64,000 nucleotides of DNA from Peromyscus leucopus (GCF_004664715.2 NC_051072.1:39556142-39620141), one strand, 5' to 3'; shown: positions 1 to 13,427, counted from the first letter of the stretch. Numbers and translations are program-made. Notes: generated by a model from the letters alone, not told the origin.

Positions 1-1045
1 ATATGACCAGTTAGGTGCTTTGTTATAATGTATTCACAGAAAAGGATCACATAACCCTGCCAAGGAGTTGATCTAGGGAACTTCGGTTGGGTATTGGTTT
101 TAAATTTCAGGTATTTTCTTTCAGAGAACTTGCTGCTTTCCCCTTTTCGAGTCATCGAAGAGTAAAAATTTTAAATTAGTAACATGAAGCTTGCTAATTA
201 GCCTCCAAAGAGCCATCTTTATATAACCAGTTTCTTTCCATGTAAGCAACCTGAAATTACATTGTTCAGATTTCCACAATTCATGAAATAAATAAGAGGG
301 GGGAGGCAGGTGAGGGAAATATTTTGTAGCAGTGTGTCATCTAAGCTTAACGCATTCTAGAAGCCATTTAATTTTAAAGGATAAAAATGAATTCATAATC
401 TTAGCAGTTGTTTCTTTTTTGAGGCGTAAGGATTGGGAATCTGGCCCAACCATCTCAGGAATACACAGAAAACACGTGCTTAGCCCCAGCCACAACTACA
501 CTCACCATTAATATATACCTTAGTACATACTAACTTCTCAGTAAGTATTACTAATATTCTTATCACCTTGTCTTGTTATTGATAAGACTGCCCACCATAT
601 TTCAGTCCACAATACAGTACACGCTCAAATATAATAAATTGTATCTCCTAAGAATGATCAAACATTATCACCAAGGAAACCTTTTTAAACTTCCTTGTGG
701 TTTACGTCCATCTATTTATGAGAAAAGCAATATTCGAAAGCATTGTTATCTAGCCGTCAGACAGCTCCAGTTCCTGAGTGACCACCATTCGATCTGTATC
801 ACTAGACAGCAAGCATCATCTCATGATAGGATAAGGTTTTACATCACTGTGTCAGTGCTAAGACTATCCAGGGCTCTAAATTTAGTACAAGACCTTCATT
901 CAGGTATTGCTGGAGAAAATGTTGCAAAACCCTTACAATACTCAGAATATTTTATAACACAGACAAGAAAAACTGTGCAAATACTTGCATAGAATTTCTA
1001 TAGCCAACATGCAAGTGGCAAACTGGTCAAAGGAGAATAGGTACA
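1..1045. other. Intronic AT-rich sequence, nothing recognised
   Basis: A 139-codon open frame at 573-992 on the plus strand has no recognisable domain. It has the composition expected of chance reading through AT-rich intron. Confidence 0.5.
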
Positions 1046-1528
1046 TGTGGTGATATTGTGTTCCCCAAAATATTGTGCACCCTAATAAACGTATCTGGGG
1101 TCAGAGAACGGAGCAGCCACTACACATAGAGGCCAGAAAATGGTGGCACACACGCCTTTAATCCCAACATTCCAGATGCAGAGACCCATCCAGATCTCTG
1201 TGAGTTCAAAGCCACACTGGAAACAGCCAGGCATGGTGACTCACACCTTTAATCCCAGGAAGTGATGGCAGAAAGAAGAAAGGTATATAAGGCGTGAAAA
1301 CCAGGAACTGGTACTGGTTAAGCTTTTCGGCTTTTGAGAAGCAGTTCAGCTGAGATCCATTTGGATGAGGACTCAAAGGCTTCCAGTCTGAGGAAACAGA
1401 ATCAGCTGAGGAACTGGCAAGGTGAGGTGGCTGTGGCTTGTTCTGTCTCTCTGATCTTCCAGTGTTTACCGAAGTACCTGGCCCTGGGTTTGTTTTTATT
1501 AATAAGACCATTTAAGATTCATGCTACA
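1046..1528 (+). mobile_element. Solo LTR of a rodent endogenous retrovirus-type element
   Basis: A 483-bp unit begins TGTGGTGATATTG and ends GATTCATGCTACA (TG...CA). It is flanked by ggtaca (1040-1045) and ggtata (1529-1534), a 6-bp target duplication with one mismatch. It carries a TATA box TATATAA at 1284-1290, as expected of an LTR promoter. Two internal segments resemble B1 sequence (around 1135-1215 and 1228-1258), a feature I recall from a common cricetid LTR family, possibly mys-like; the family name is uncertain. No internal retroviral genes are present. Confidence 0.75.
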
Positions 1529-1639
1529 GGTATACCTGGAGGTAATCATATTAAGTGATTAAGACAGTCTTGAAATATAATATTATATTTTCTGTCATTG
1601 ATGGGTCTTAGATTTTCCACAGATCTGTAACTTCATGAA

Positions 1640-1812
1640 GGCGTATACAGTATGAAAGGGGAACTCTAATGGCAGAGGATGACAAGCAGAACTGATGGAA
1701 GGGTAAGAAAAGGGAGGGTCAGAGGGCTGGGGAGGAACGTCCTCAATATATTATATATGCTTGTAAAAAAAACTTTTAAAATAAACACTTTTTAAACAAA
1801 ATAAAATATAAA
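1640..1812 (+). mobile_element. L1 3' end fragment with A-rich tail
   Basis: A purine-rich stretch (agggagggtcagagggctgg) is followed by an A-rich tail with aataaa-type motifs ending near 1812. This resembles the 3'UTR end of rodent L1 elements. It is divergent and 5' truncated. Confidence 0.45.
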
Positions 1813-2095
1813 ATATGCTCAGTATCATTCATCAAAGAAATACAGTCACAACCACAATGAGACATTTCTTCACACACCCATTAGGATAATTGCTGTAGGA
1901 GAGAGACAGAAAGGGGTCAGAGAGGGAGGAAGGGAAGAAGGAAAAAGTGTTAATGAGGACATGGAAAAATTGAAACTTTCTGCACTGTTAGGAGAGTTAC
2001 AAAATAGTGAGACCACTGTGGGCAAGTTATGGAGGTTCCTGACAATTCACAACACTGCTAGACTATCAGACAGAAACCCTACTTGGAGGCATAGC
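1813..2095 (+). mobile_element. Old L1 ORF2 3' fragment
   Basis: The order of short matches (accacaatgagacatttctt, cacacccattaggataa, gaggacatggaaaaattg, tatggaggttcctgac) follows the conserved end of mammalian L1 ORF2, where the reverse transcriptase C-terminus is encoded. It is interrupted by a purine-rich insertion and lacks an intact frame, so it is a dead relic. Confidence 0.55.
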
Positions 2096-2633
2096 TCCAA
2101 AACAGTTGAAAGCGAAGCCCTCAGAGAAATGGATGTGTGTGCATCATGTTTTCCTTTTCACTCCTCACCACAGCCAGGAGGCAGAAGCCACACAACCCTC
2201 TCCTCACAGCAGGATAGATCTGCAAAACGTGGGGCAGACATCCAGGGGGACACTATTCGGTTTTAAAAAGAAAATCCAGGCACATGCTATAGTAGGTATT
2301 AACTATGAGACAATGCTAGGCCAGTGACATAAAATCAACACCTGTCATTCCACTATGTAAAGTCTTTAAAATACTTAATTTCAGAATTAAAATCAGGAAG
2401 TAGAATGATGTCACCAGTGGCTGAATAGGAACAGAGAAGGGTGGGTATACTTTAATGGGCCCAGAGTTTCAGTTTTACCTGAAGAAAATTTTCTGCCAAT
2501 CTATCTCAAAGCAAAGAGAATACACTTAGCACTCCTGAACTACATGCTTAAGAAAGTTAAAGCAGTAAATTTTATGTTCTGTTCTGCGATATGGTTAGGT
2601 AACGGTGACATAATGATTTATGACCATAAACAA
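2096..2633. other. Intronic, no element recognised
   Basis: Only short chance reading frames are present. No repeat family could be named in this stretch. Confidence 0.4.
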
Positions 2634-2794
2634 GGTGCTGGAGAGAGAGAGCTTATCAGTTAAAAGAACATACTGCTCCTTCGGATGACCAGAGTTCAGT
2701 TCCCAATACCCAGCTCGAAAGCCTCAAAACTGCTTGTAGCTCCAGCTTCAGGGGATCTGGTCTGATGCCTTCTTCAGGCCTCCTTGGGCACCAC

Positions 2795-2830
<36 letters not shown>

Positions 2831-2862
2831 CAAACATAAGTAAAATAATTTTTTAAAAATAT
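2634..2862 (+). mobile_element. B2-family SINE with internal (AC)n
   Basis: The tRNA-derived head (ctggagagagagagcttatc) is followed by the ccttcggatgaccagagttc box and the gatctggtctgatgccttct body, all in B2 order. An (AC)15 tract at 2799-2828 and an A/T-rich tail follow. It is considerably diverged. Confidence 0.75.
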
Positions 2863-3499
2863 AAATCAAATAGAAGGAAAAGCAGAAAATGACTGTAAAC
2901 ATTTATGCCAGAGATAATTACTAAAGGTACTAGTATTTCAAATCAGTTACATATGGTTATAATATATGATTATAATCCCGAAAATGGAAAATGTACTAAT
3001 GAGGCAGTGGGCAAAGAATGAGAATCACTGATAGACTTTCAATTTCACCCATATAAAATGTGAAACAGTAAATGTATTTATTATCATTTACTGACAATAG
3101 GGAGGAAAATGAAATTCTCTCAGACACTATGGTGGTAGAGTGGATATGGGAAGAGAGGTTTTCAGGTGTACTGTTCCTGGGTGGGAAAAGTGGTAAGATG
3201 ACTTCAGAGGTTCATTTCTAATGCCTTTTGGTATTTCAAATGAATAAAACTTTGGAACAATGATTTCACCCATCGAAGTGTGTTTTACTGGAAAATTATT
3301 ACATTTGTGGTGAGAATTAAATGAAATCATAGCTAGAAATATCTAGCCTTGTCCTTAATGCATTTCATTCTCACTGTACCAATATTCTTATATTTAATTA
3401 AATATGCATACAACTGTTTTTGGAAGACTACATCAAACAATGGTTAGCAGAATTGTTCTGGTGAGAACAAATACAAAGTTATCAGCGAGGCATTTAGAG
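2863..3499. other. Intronic AT-rich sequence, nothing recognised
   Basis: No coding or repeat signature could be named here. Confidence 0.4.
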
Positions 3500-4155
3500 G
3501 CCTTTATTTATTTATAAAAAAGTTTTCATACACTATTGTTTTGGCCATACTCTTTCTCTGTCCCCAGCTCCTCCCTATTCACCCAGTTTCCTGTTCTCTC
3601 TCTCTCTATCCCACCCCCGTCTCAAAAAAAAAGAACAAAGCCCCCAAACAAAAATATCCAAACAAACCAAAAACCCAGAAAAATGGAAAAATGTCCAAAC
3701 AACAACAAAATGAACAAAACTATGGAGTCCATTTTATGTTGGTCAAATACTTCTGAGTATAGGGCCTGCTCTGGAGTGTGGTTGATATACACAGTGATCT
3801 TTTTTGGAAAAAACTGAGTGTCCCTTTCCCAGCAGGTATAGATTGCAGAAAGATTCTTGGGTAGGGGTGAGGCTCTGTATTAACTCCCTTTCTCTATGCT
3901 GGGGTTTTGTCTGATATGAACCTATGCAGGTCTTACGGATGTCATCACAGACTCCAGGAGTTCATACGTGTATCAGCCTGTGTTATGACTGGAAGACACT
4001 GGTATTTTGGAGTCATCTACAACCTCTGACTCTTAAAAAGCTTTTCCCTCCTCTTCTGCATAGATCCCTGAGCCTTGAGGCGAGGGATTTGATGAGGACA
4101 TCATTCTCAGGGCTGAGTACTCAAAAGTCTCCCATTCTCTATACATTGTAGAGGA
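3500..4155 (-). mobile_element. L1 3'UTR, antisense, 5' truncated
   Basis: Read on the minus strand this matches the rodent L1 3'UTR block by block: the tgaggacatc/ccctcgcctcaaggctcagg region, aagagccagaggt-like sequence, the tgtcttccag region, the ggtatatcaacca counterpart, and the gcaggcccta/atggactcc region. An A/C- and pyrimidine-rich terminal section follows to the 3' end near 3500. No ORF2 remains. The short plus-strand frames here are artefacts of the element. Confidence 0.85.
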
Positions 4156-4221
4156 CTTACTCTTGATTGTGTCTAATCAAAATTTTGACCACAAATATTT
4201 ATCCTGTGTTTATATTCTAGG

Positions 4222-4340
4222 TTTTGATGTTTGTTTCTTGGTGTTTTGTGGCAGGCTCTTGCTATGTGGCCAGGCCACCCTGGAACTCAGGATTCTCTTG
4301 TTCCAGTTCCCCTAAAGTTAGGATTACAAAGTGGGTGAGA
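4222..4340 (-). mobile_element. Ancient 7SL-derived SINE (B1/PB1-type)
   Basis: The plus strand shows ggcaggctcttgctatgtgg, then ccaccctggaactcaggatt and gttaggattacaaagtg, the antisense landmarks of a 7SL-type monomer. High divergence suggests an early rodent copy. Confidence 0.6.
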
Positions 4341-6018
4341 CCCATGTATGGTTTTAATATGCTAACTTTAGTTACTGAGGCTCAGGAAGAATCAGGAACC
4401 CCCACCTTTGAACCTATTACTCCTTCAGCACTTCCTCCTTCCTCTTCCAAGAGAACTCTATATACCTATGATACAAGATAAGCAGGACCCACTTTCCTTA
4501 CAAGTCAGGCTGGAAATGGAAGAATGGCAGGAGTTCCCAGAAAGTAATATCCACATGTGTGTGCTCAGTGGGTGGCATTCTCAGAACTCTCACTGACATA
4601 GCTTCAAATACCACAGTGGGCTAAGCAGTGTCCCCAAAAGGTATGCTTATACTTGAAACCTGTGTATATATAGCTTTGTCAGAAAAAAAAACAAAGGTTT
4701 GGGGGAATTAATCTGTGAAATGAGGATGCATGAAGAAATCATCTTGTATCATTTGGGTGTACCGCAGGCCTGTGACAAGTGTATCACAGACATGTGCCGA
4801 TGGAGGTAGAGGCTGAAGTGATATCATCAGAGGTACAGGAAGCTGGTGGCTACCAGAAGCCAGATGAGGCATGGAACAGGATCTCCGTACAGCCTGCAGA
4901 GCAAGCACAACTCTGCCTGTGGTGTGACCCCCAGCTCCAGAACTGAGACAGAACAAATCTCTGTTTTAAGTTACTAAATCTGAGGTTATTTGCTATGGCT
5001 TCCCTAGAAAAAATATATTTGGCTTTCTCTCTGGAAGACTGGGCTCTGAGAAAAAAATGTTTCAGATGCCTATTGATTCTGGCTGTTACATTGTTAGTCA
5101 CCACACATACACACCACACACACACACCACACTACCATAACTATTAATGTGGTTATATGAATTGTGTCCATGCTCCTCAAGACAAAAACTTTAGATTGGT
5201 GTACTCTGATCCTGATGACTTCCTTGTCTTAAAAAACTCCTAACACAATGCAAAGCTTCCTAAAAGATCAGACTCTGAGGTTGGGGGCTGTAATGTTTCA
5301 GGGTTCCATCTAGACAATTGGGTCTGTCGAAGAATGAGAAATCAGAGCAAGAGTTTTTCATAAACTCTAAACACTGCTTCTAAGTACTCGACACATTTTA
5401 TCTAACAGTTTATGAAGCTCCCAAAGATATGGTGTCATCAGAAATAACAAAGCAGAGCCAAGTATATCCCAGGCTAACGGTGAGATATTTTAGGGGATGC
5501 TTTCCCAGACATGGCCATCACAGCCTCACCAGACAACTTCCATCAAGAGTAAGAACTTAACTTTTTCTCATCTTGCTTTGTTTACTGATCTAAAACATGC
5601 GCTGTGGGTTGACAGGGCTTCTACTGAAAAGTGCTCATGGCATAGTGGTGGAGAAGAGTTTTTACTGGGAGAGCTGGCATTATCACTCCTCCCAAAGGCC
5701 TTGAAAGTTGGCAGTAGCTCAGAGAAATTTCAGAGATCACAAGCTGGCACTAAAACTTGTACACTCAGAAACTGGCATCTCCAGGGCATGGGATGGGCCT
5801 CTTGGGAGCAGAGTCGCTGTAAAAGCCACTAAGACTCTTGAACAAGCTCCAAGAGCCAACTCCTGTCTTTCTTATTGAGGACCACTGTCATTGCTTAGAG
5901 CATCATGCTTTGTGCATCCTGACCTAGGACTCTGCCTATAGGACTCCACAGAGAGAGGTGGAGAACAATAAGACTACAATCTGAGATTGCTTTGTAAGCA
6001 TCAGAACAAGGACGCACA
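4341..6018. other. Intronic sequence, mostly unique
   Basis: No confident repeats or exons. A short CA-rich run lies at 5097-5130. Confidence 0.4.
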
Positions 6019-6020
6019 AT

Positions 6021-6068
<48 letters not shown>
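6019..6068. repeat. (CA)n microsatellite
   Basis: About 25 uninterrupted CA units. Confidence 0.97.
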
Positions 6069-6071
<3 letters not shown>

Positions 6072-8149
6072 GATGTGGTTAGTAGGCTGCAATGTGAATT
6101 CTCAGTGTCAGCAGATTAATCAAGAACTTCCTGGGCACTGGCAGTGTGTGGATGCACACCTGCTAGCATGCCTTCTGTGAGCCACTTGTACCAGTTGAAA
6201 TTCTGAACAGTCCTGCCTTAAGACAGACCTGTGAACTCACATCTTTACCATGCTATGCCTCAGCTTCTATGCATGCACATGTTAATTCAGAGGGGACGAA
6301 TCTTGTTTTGCTTATTTCATTCACTTCATTTCCAGACACACTGGATGGAGGCAGTATGGAACTGTTTACAGTTTATTGAGACCACAGTTTTCTTAATTGT
6401 AGATGAATTACAGCTGAGGAAATATACCAGTGGACCTTTAATGGTATTCCTATAATGTCACTTACCACTTTTGATCACGTTGAAAGGTCATCTGTCATTA
6501 TTGCTGGGTGTGACAATAGCATAGTGCTGTAGCGAGGAGCTGATGACCTTGACTTTTTAGGTGGCCCTTGATATAAAGCCTGACTTTTATGTATCTAAAC
6601 AAGCATAAATATAGAACTCATGATGAGGTCAATTAGGACCATAAAATCTTCTGGGAGGAAGCTGTCTAGAGCTTTGCAGCTTAAGAGATTTAGAAGCAGA
6701 CAGATCAAAGCATCTGTCATTGAAAATGGTACTGGTTGTCACGAGAGAAGGTGTAAAATTGCAAAGCCATGCAGTTGTGTCCATTACTCTAATGACTTAG
6801 AATAGGCTGGGATGACGAAAAAGAAAGGTGAGTTACCAAGGGTCACAGTAGCATTAATCACAGGTCATGTTCCATGGATTTGGAACAGAAATTTCCTTTC
6901 GGACAGCAAAAATGGTTTGGGTTTGTATATTATTATTACCATTATTATTGCTGGATAACTATGGCAACAGCTTTTATTTGAGTGCCTGGTTTCCTGACTA
7001 TAGACATCTGCATAATATGTCTATCCCAAACAGTCATTAAGATATTGAGGATGAGTCACAAGTGAGATGGACATGTGCCAAAAGATTTCACGCTACAGGG
7101 AAAATCAATGTTTCCATTATATTCTCAAACCAAATTTTGGTGCAGGTTAAGAGCAGTATAGTCACATCACACAGCCTGCTATTAACTCTCACATCTTAGT
7201 AAGTACAATATTAGGAAGATGAAAATAAACAAGAAAAGAACTAGAGTTGCCTACATGTCCAGCATGATGAAAGAGAAAGACTGGAATAGGGGGTTCTTTA
7301 TCTCATAATAAGCCACTCTTTGGTTGTTGAGCTTAGGACAGTTTACGAAGGGATGCGGTGATGCTCATTATAACTCTATGCTGTGTAGAGCCTTCAACTG
7401 TCAGTACATTTCTTTCAACACATTTTCTAAAATGCATTCCTTTTCAAATTGATGCTGTGCCTGTTTTTAAATGGGCCACCCTGTATATTCTAAATGAGCT
7501 TTTCCCAGTAAAGAACTGTGTTGATGTAAATCTACGTTGGCAAGAGCGTCATCAGAGTCAGCTGGGAGTGACAGGCATGTTCTAGCCAATTCTGGACAGT
7601 GTGTTGAAATATGCCTCCCAGGCTACAAGAACAAATGCACAAAAGCATGCCCACGTCTTCACAGGAGTGATGTGCTGATCAGCAAAGCCTGGCTCTGTTA
7701 GCACATAACACATACCAGGAGCATTTCTTGAGGCAAGCCAATGAATCAGTCATAGCCAGAGCTACATAATCCCTACAGGTTAAAGGGTGCCAGGGCTCAC
7801 CCTTTCCTTTAGGGAGGGGGAAGTTTGTGCAAGTTACTTTGAAGGGCACACGTTTCCAGAGACACAGAGGAGTCTATGTCCTAACAGTCAACTGGCTCAC
7901 ATAACTCAAATCCACATGCAGGCAGTACAAATTAACAATTCAAATTCCAAAGAGAGAGCTATCTTCTATGCATTTCATAGGTTTTCTTTTGTTTACTGTT
8001 ATGACAATAAGAGTATTTAAATATAGGTTAAGATATGGCAGAGACATGTTACACTATCTTCTGAAAATACCTCAAAACATAAAATCTATTCATTTAGTAA
8101 AAGCAGTATCATCTTTCTAATTAGATACATAAATTTCTGTGGCAAGTAT

Positions 8150-8151
<2 letters not shown>
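6069..8151. other. Intronic sequence, mostly unique
   Basis: I see no recognisable exon or repeat in this 2-kb stretch. Confidence 0.4.
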
Positions 8152-8199
<48 letters not shown>

Positions 8200-8233
8200 A
8201 TCCATATGTGTGTATGTGTGTGTATGTGGGTGT
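8152..8233. repeat. (GT)n microsatellite with degenerate flank
   Basis: Pure GT to 8196, then interrupted tatgtgtgtatgtgg units. Confidence 0.95.
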
Positions 8234-8300
8234 GGTCAGTTCCTCACTATATAGCCTTACATGCTCAAGAATAGGATTGTGTGTCTGGTTCAGAAACAAA

Positions 8301-8340
8301 GAAACAAAAAAGAAAAAAAAAAAAAAAAAAAAAAAAAAAA
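8301..8340. repeat. Poly(A) run of about 28, with A-rich leader
   Basis: Interrupted A-rich sequence passes into uninterrupted A from about 8313 to 8340. Whether it is the tail of a lost retroposon is unclear. Confidence 0.85.
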
Positions 8341-8837
8341 CGAAGGAATCTTCAATGTTTGCAAATGTACCCTGTGGCCACACATCTGGAAACTGGCAGT
8401 TTCCAAGTGACTTCCCTGCACTTTCTGTTGTGTAACTCATCTCTACAGCATAAATATGTAACAGAAAAGAGAGAGAAACATGACTTTACCACATAAAAAG
8501 GCTGACCACACAGACTGCTGCATGTGCCTAGACATCCTGAGTCCTGCCACTTTCAATGCCTGAAATGAACCAAGACAAAGAGAGCCAAGACACTGACTAC
8601 CCCAACAGGAAGACATGTTCCTTCAGCACGGGCCACACTTATCATTACAGGGAACCCAAGGCTGCCGGGTGGGTTGCTCACCACCAAAAGGCCCTGTGAA
8701 TCCCATAGTCTTACTATACACTCCAGAATGACTTCTGAGGGTCACAGTCTAACATCAGTGAAATCTGTATTCTCTGTGTCTCTTCTGATGATTTCTTGCA
8801 CCTCCTTGCTCCAACACTTCTGGCTGTCCACTAAGAA

Positions 8838-9066
8838 CCCACTGGAGAGATGACTCAGCTGTTAAGAACTCTTGCATAAGACTTGATTTCAGTTTCCAGC
8901 ACCCAAATCAGAGGGTACAACTGTCTGTGACTCTAGCCTCAGGGGGATCCAAAGCCTCTAACCTCATGGGTGTTTGCACTTAAAGCATTTACCAATGAGC
9001 GTGCACACACACATACACACACACAAATAATAATAATAAAAATAAATAAATAAAAATATTTTTTAA
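8838..9066 (+). mobile_element. B2-family SINE
   Basis: Head actggagagatgactcagct, body with gtttccagcacccaaatcag, a short CA tract near 9003-9024, and an (aaat)n tail. The order and spacing fit a diverged B2. Confidence 0.8.
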
Positions 9067-9735
9067 AAAGAGCCATTGATTTACTTTCTGCACTTAGCTA
9101 TGGTAGCTCTTTTTCCATTTATACTTTTGTACTCCTGTCTGAGAAAGAGAAATAGATTATTTTTACACTTCTCTGCAGCTCACAGATCACGATTTATCTC
9201 TCCCTTGTCCTAAAATATCCTTTACACTCACACTATTGGCCTTTTACACTGAGGTTCAAGAGTTTCCCCAAAATTCCTGGGTCCTCCTTTTCATTCCTGA
9301 GAGATTTGGCACTCTCTCCAACAAAAACCTGATATAATTGAATTGTAGCTTCTTATCACAGCCTCCCTTGGTGCAATTTTCCAAGATCTTATCCACAATC
9401 ACCCTCTGTTACCTCATTTTTACAGCCATCTGCACCCTCACCATCACCAACAACTTCCACCGTCATCAGTTGCTGGGTATTTCCACACATTCTTTGTGGC
9501 TCATTCTCTCTAGTGTTCTGACTCTACAAGCATTCCGAATCCATCAAATGCTTGAGTAAGTTGACGTTACAGGCTCATATTGAGCTTTGCCAAGCCTCTG
9601 ACTGACTTTCTTCAGCAGATAAAGAATAAATTTTGATGGCAGTCATCATAAGCTCTTCTTTGCAATCCCTTCAACTCAGAGTCCACTGGAGCTTCTCAGC
9701 TCAATGGAATGTCACCATGTTATGTTTTATTTATT

Positions 9736-9878
9736 ACTATTCAGATGGCATCTTTCGTTGTAGCCCAGGTTAGCCTGTAACTCATTATGTAGCCCAGTCT
9801 GGGCTTGACTGATAGCTGTCCTACCTCTACCTCCTGAATGATGATATTACAGATGTGTACCATCTCCTAGCTCAATAT
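9736..9878 (-). mobile_element. Old B1 SINE
   Basis: Antisense landmarks are in order: tagcccaggttagcctgtaa, tatgtagcccagtctgggct, tacctctacctcctgaatg, and gatgtgtaccatctcctagc. It is diverged. Confidence 0.75.
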
Positions 9879-12540
9879 CAATGAGCTCAAGTTCAATATC
9901 CAATGCTTGCCCTACTCTAGGCTTATGCCTGAGCTGTCAATAGTAGTTGAGGAAAATAATAACCACAGCAACTTTGTAACTACTTCAGCAAGGTGGTACC
10001 CTACCATGGTCTGGAAACTGCACATGTTTCTAGACAATACCCTCTCTTCTATCATGGTATAACTGCTCATTTTACATCCCGTTCCCTTGCCTCAAACTTC
10101 CAACATTTCCTTCTATTCTCTAGCCGATGAGGTTATTATAACATAGGAACAACCAAAAGAGACCATTCATACATGCTGTGGATACCATATCTACCAAATC
10201 ACTTGTCTCATATATAGTGCTCTGTTGGATCATTTACTCTGACCCATACCATCAAGATACTCTGCCCTTTGAAGAACTCACGAAGAAAGGCACAAAAATC
10301 CTTTGTCAATAACCAGTAAAAAAACAAGGCAACACCATCTTGGGAACCTTCCTCAGCAGGTGACTACAAAACCTTGCAGCTATCTGGTAAGCCAGTTAAC
10401 TGATAATTAACTACCATATACTGTACAAGGTAACAGATGCTTGTTACAGGCTGCTAAGTTCTGGAGTGATTTCTGGTATTATTCTGCAGGATAATATTGA
10501 TTTTTTTCAGTCTTTGTAATAAACAGGAAGACAAAGTAGAAGAGTCTGGAAGTCTACATGGTCAGTAGCTTCGTAGATATAGTGGTGGGCAGTCTGTAAA
10601 GTCTCTTTTAGATGTTCCTCCTTTGTACTGAAAGAGTAACTCAACAACTTGAAAACAGAAATAAATGTTTGAGGTTTAAAGAGAGATGAGAAGATGTAAA
10701 ATGATCAGCTATCCAGGGTTTGGGGAGGGTGTTTTGTATTGTCAACACTCAATCATCCACTAGTGCCATTGCCCACCAAGGCCTGTGTGATGCTCAATAT
10801 TTGATCTTCATTTAAGCTGGCTACAAATATCATCAGATATAATCTATGACTTACTTCTCCACAAAAAAAAAAATGTTGGTGTGTAACTATCTTTGGGTTT
10901 TTGTTCCACTCGATGGCTACTTTTTCATGGATTCTTCAGGTGTGTTTTTATGATCTTTCTGATTTCTAACATTTGAAATACCCAAATGTCACCAGTCTTT
11001 ATTCCTTCTCACATACACTGCTTGTGGAATCATATTCCAGTCTCACAATTTCTAAAACTTCTGTACTTTAATAGCTCCCAAATGTTGATCTATTGTGCCA
11101 ATCTTTGCTATGCATTTTGGACTTGTGTAGCCAATATCATATAGCCAATAGTCATCCCAAATGCAACATGTTTAAAACTAACCTCCTGGGCCATGTTCCC
11201 TGATGTGTGCCTTCCAACATCTTCCAAGCTCAGTGAATGGCAACTATGGCTTTCCTGTCACTTGGGTCTCAAACTTACAGTCATTCTTAATTCTTAATCA
11301 CTGTGAGACTAGATAGGCCATAAAATTCCATTGCCTCTCCTTTCAAATTGCAGACAAAACTGTCACCATTTTGAGTTCATCGACCTCTACTATTCCAGTC
11401 CATACTACCATAATCCTATGTCATCTGCATTATTCCAAGAGTCCTTTAATGTGTCTTGGTTTTTTTCCCTTTCTCTGCATTTATATTTTCTACACAAGAA
11501 CAAGACTTATTATTCCGAAACTTAAGATATATTTTATTTCCCCTGAGGCAGACACTCCCACTACTAACCCTTTACACCTTGATATATCACAACCATCACC
11601 AAGGAAATCCCAAGTCCTAATGCAGCCTCACACTACTATGTGATGTGACTCATTTCTATGGCTCTTACTCATTTTTATAACTCTATTCCTTGCTCAAATA
11701 TGCCAATCACATCTTCCCTCAGGGATTTTGTACTTGTTCTTTCTCCTGCCTCAAATATTATTCTCCTAGATAATCATGTCTTCAGATCGCTCCTCAAATG
11801 TCACCTCATAGAGTCTTCTTAAAACATCTTGAAGAAAACTCTGCATATCCTCATCCTAATTAACTTTCTTGGTTACATTTGTCATTCTCTGGTCCATGTG
11901 ATGGTTTATGTGTATGGTGTCCTCACCACGCTGGTATATACTCCATGGGGACCAGACTCTGTCCCTTGTTGAAGCTCCATCCCTAGAAGAGTAACAGCGA
12001 TGCAGCAGAACTCAGCAATTGTGTTTTGAACAGATGAAAGGATATTTAGTTCCAAGCTTTCAATATGGGGAGCTAGTCTTGAAACAATGAGTTGGCTTCA
12101 GAGCAAGTAAATCATTCTGCATTCAGTCTTAAAGAAGTGCAAAGGACTTTCTAATCAATAAATGTATAATTTAGTAAACAATTGACACTGTTTTCACCCA
12201 AAGAATGCCTTTGTCCTATGCTACAGGATGCAGGCACAAGCAGTGGAATTGGTACATAGGATTTACATGGAAATGGAATGGGCCGTTTCACTATTTCAGA
12301 GCGATTGTTTTGGAAGTAGTAGCAGGCACTCGCTAGCTGAAAAATGGTTTGGATTGGTTTCATTGGACTAAGTGTCACATTCAAACTATTGAAAGTGTTT
12401 AGTACATACACTCATGGCTTCGTGTGGGTGATAACTCAAAATGTCACTCCCTTTTATGTAGAATGAAGCTTTAAGAAGATAAAATGGATCATGCTTCATT
12501 TAAGCCCATAAATCCCTCATGATAAGGGTAGGGGGAGGAG

Positions 12541-12544
<4 letters not shown>
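9879..12544. other. Intronic sequence, largely unique
   Basis: No coding exon or nameable element. The region is AT-rich with pyrimidine-biased parts (11300-11800). Confidence 0.4.

Positions 12545-12606
<62 letters not shown>
12545..12606. repeat. (GA)n microsatellite
   Basis: About 31 GA units, uninterrupted. Confidence 0.97.
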
Positions 12607-12610
<4 letters not shown>

Positions 12611-13270
12611 AAAGGAAAAAAGGGAAGATGTCAGATCCTCTTCAAAATCTAGTTCCAGCCTGTCATAGCTCAGGGATATTCAACCTCACCTAAATGACAC
12701 AGAACCCTTGTGCCTATCCATTCATACTGCTCCCTCAGTGAGAGGACCTCACAAGCCTCTTCTCTACACGTTCCTCAGGTCTCTCCCTGCTGAAATCCTT
12801 TAGACTTTACATCTGGCCTCTACCAAATGCCTTTCTAGGCCCCATTCTTGTCTTTGTCAATATGACTAAACTTAAATCCTATTTAGATTGCTGTAAATAG
12901 GAAATTAGATTGGTCCAGATAAATCTGAGCACAACTCCTCACACTTCTTTACACCTACCCCATCCTATTCAGGAAGTCACAAGTAACCCCTACCAGCATT
13001 TCCTGTCAACCCCTATGATTCTTTGAATTTAGTCTTGTGGTTCTACCATTTTATGCTATTTTGAGCTATCATAACTTATACCCTACCAGATCAGAATTAT
13101 TGACAGCAAAGGTTATGGCTCAAAAGCATTTCAAACAGCAATGTGAACAGAGCAAAAAGATACAGGAATGGTGGAATTTAACTTCTAAATTTAACAGACT
13201 CAACCCATGCTCAGTATGTCATCACTAATATTTTTGTATTATTTCTAATAGCTCTTTATTCTTTATTTTT

Positions 13271-13427
13271 CTTTTTTGGTTTTTTGAGACAGGGTTTCTC
13301 TGTGTAGCTTTGGAGCCTGTCATAGAATTTACTCTATAGAACAGGCTGGCCTCGAACTCACAGAGATCCACCTGCCTCTGCCTCCCAAGTGCTGGGATTA
13401 AAGACAGGCGCCACCAAAAGCTGGCTC
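13271..13427 (-). mobile_element. B1 SINE, near full length, with target duplication
   Basis: Antisense B1: pyrimidine tail, gagacagggtttctctgtgt, aggctggcctcgaactcaca, ctcccaagtgctgggattaa and ggcgccacc. Flanks agctctttattcttt (13250-13264) and agctccttattcttt (13428-13442) form a 15-bp target duplication with one mismatch. The tttggagcctgtca segment is the cricetid-looking variant. Confidence 0.93.

Noticed and set aside
573..992. 139-codon plus-strand open frame
   Set aside because: No recognisable domain, no splice or promoter context, and AT-rich intronic composition.
8117..8440. Open frames across GT and poly(A) tracts (also at 5895, 26026, 39657, 40851)
   Set aside because: These are translations of simple repeats, which rarely contain stops.
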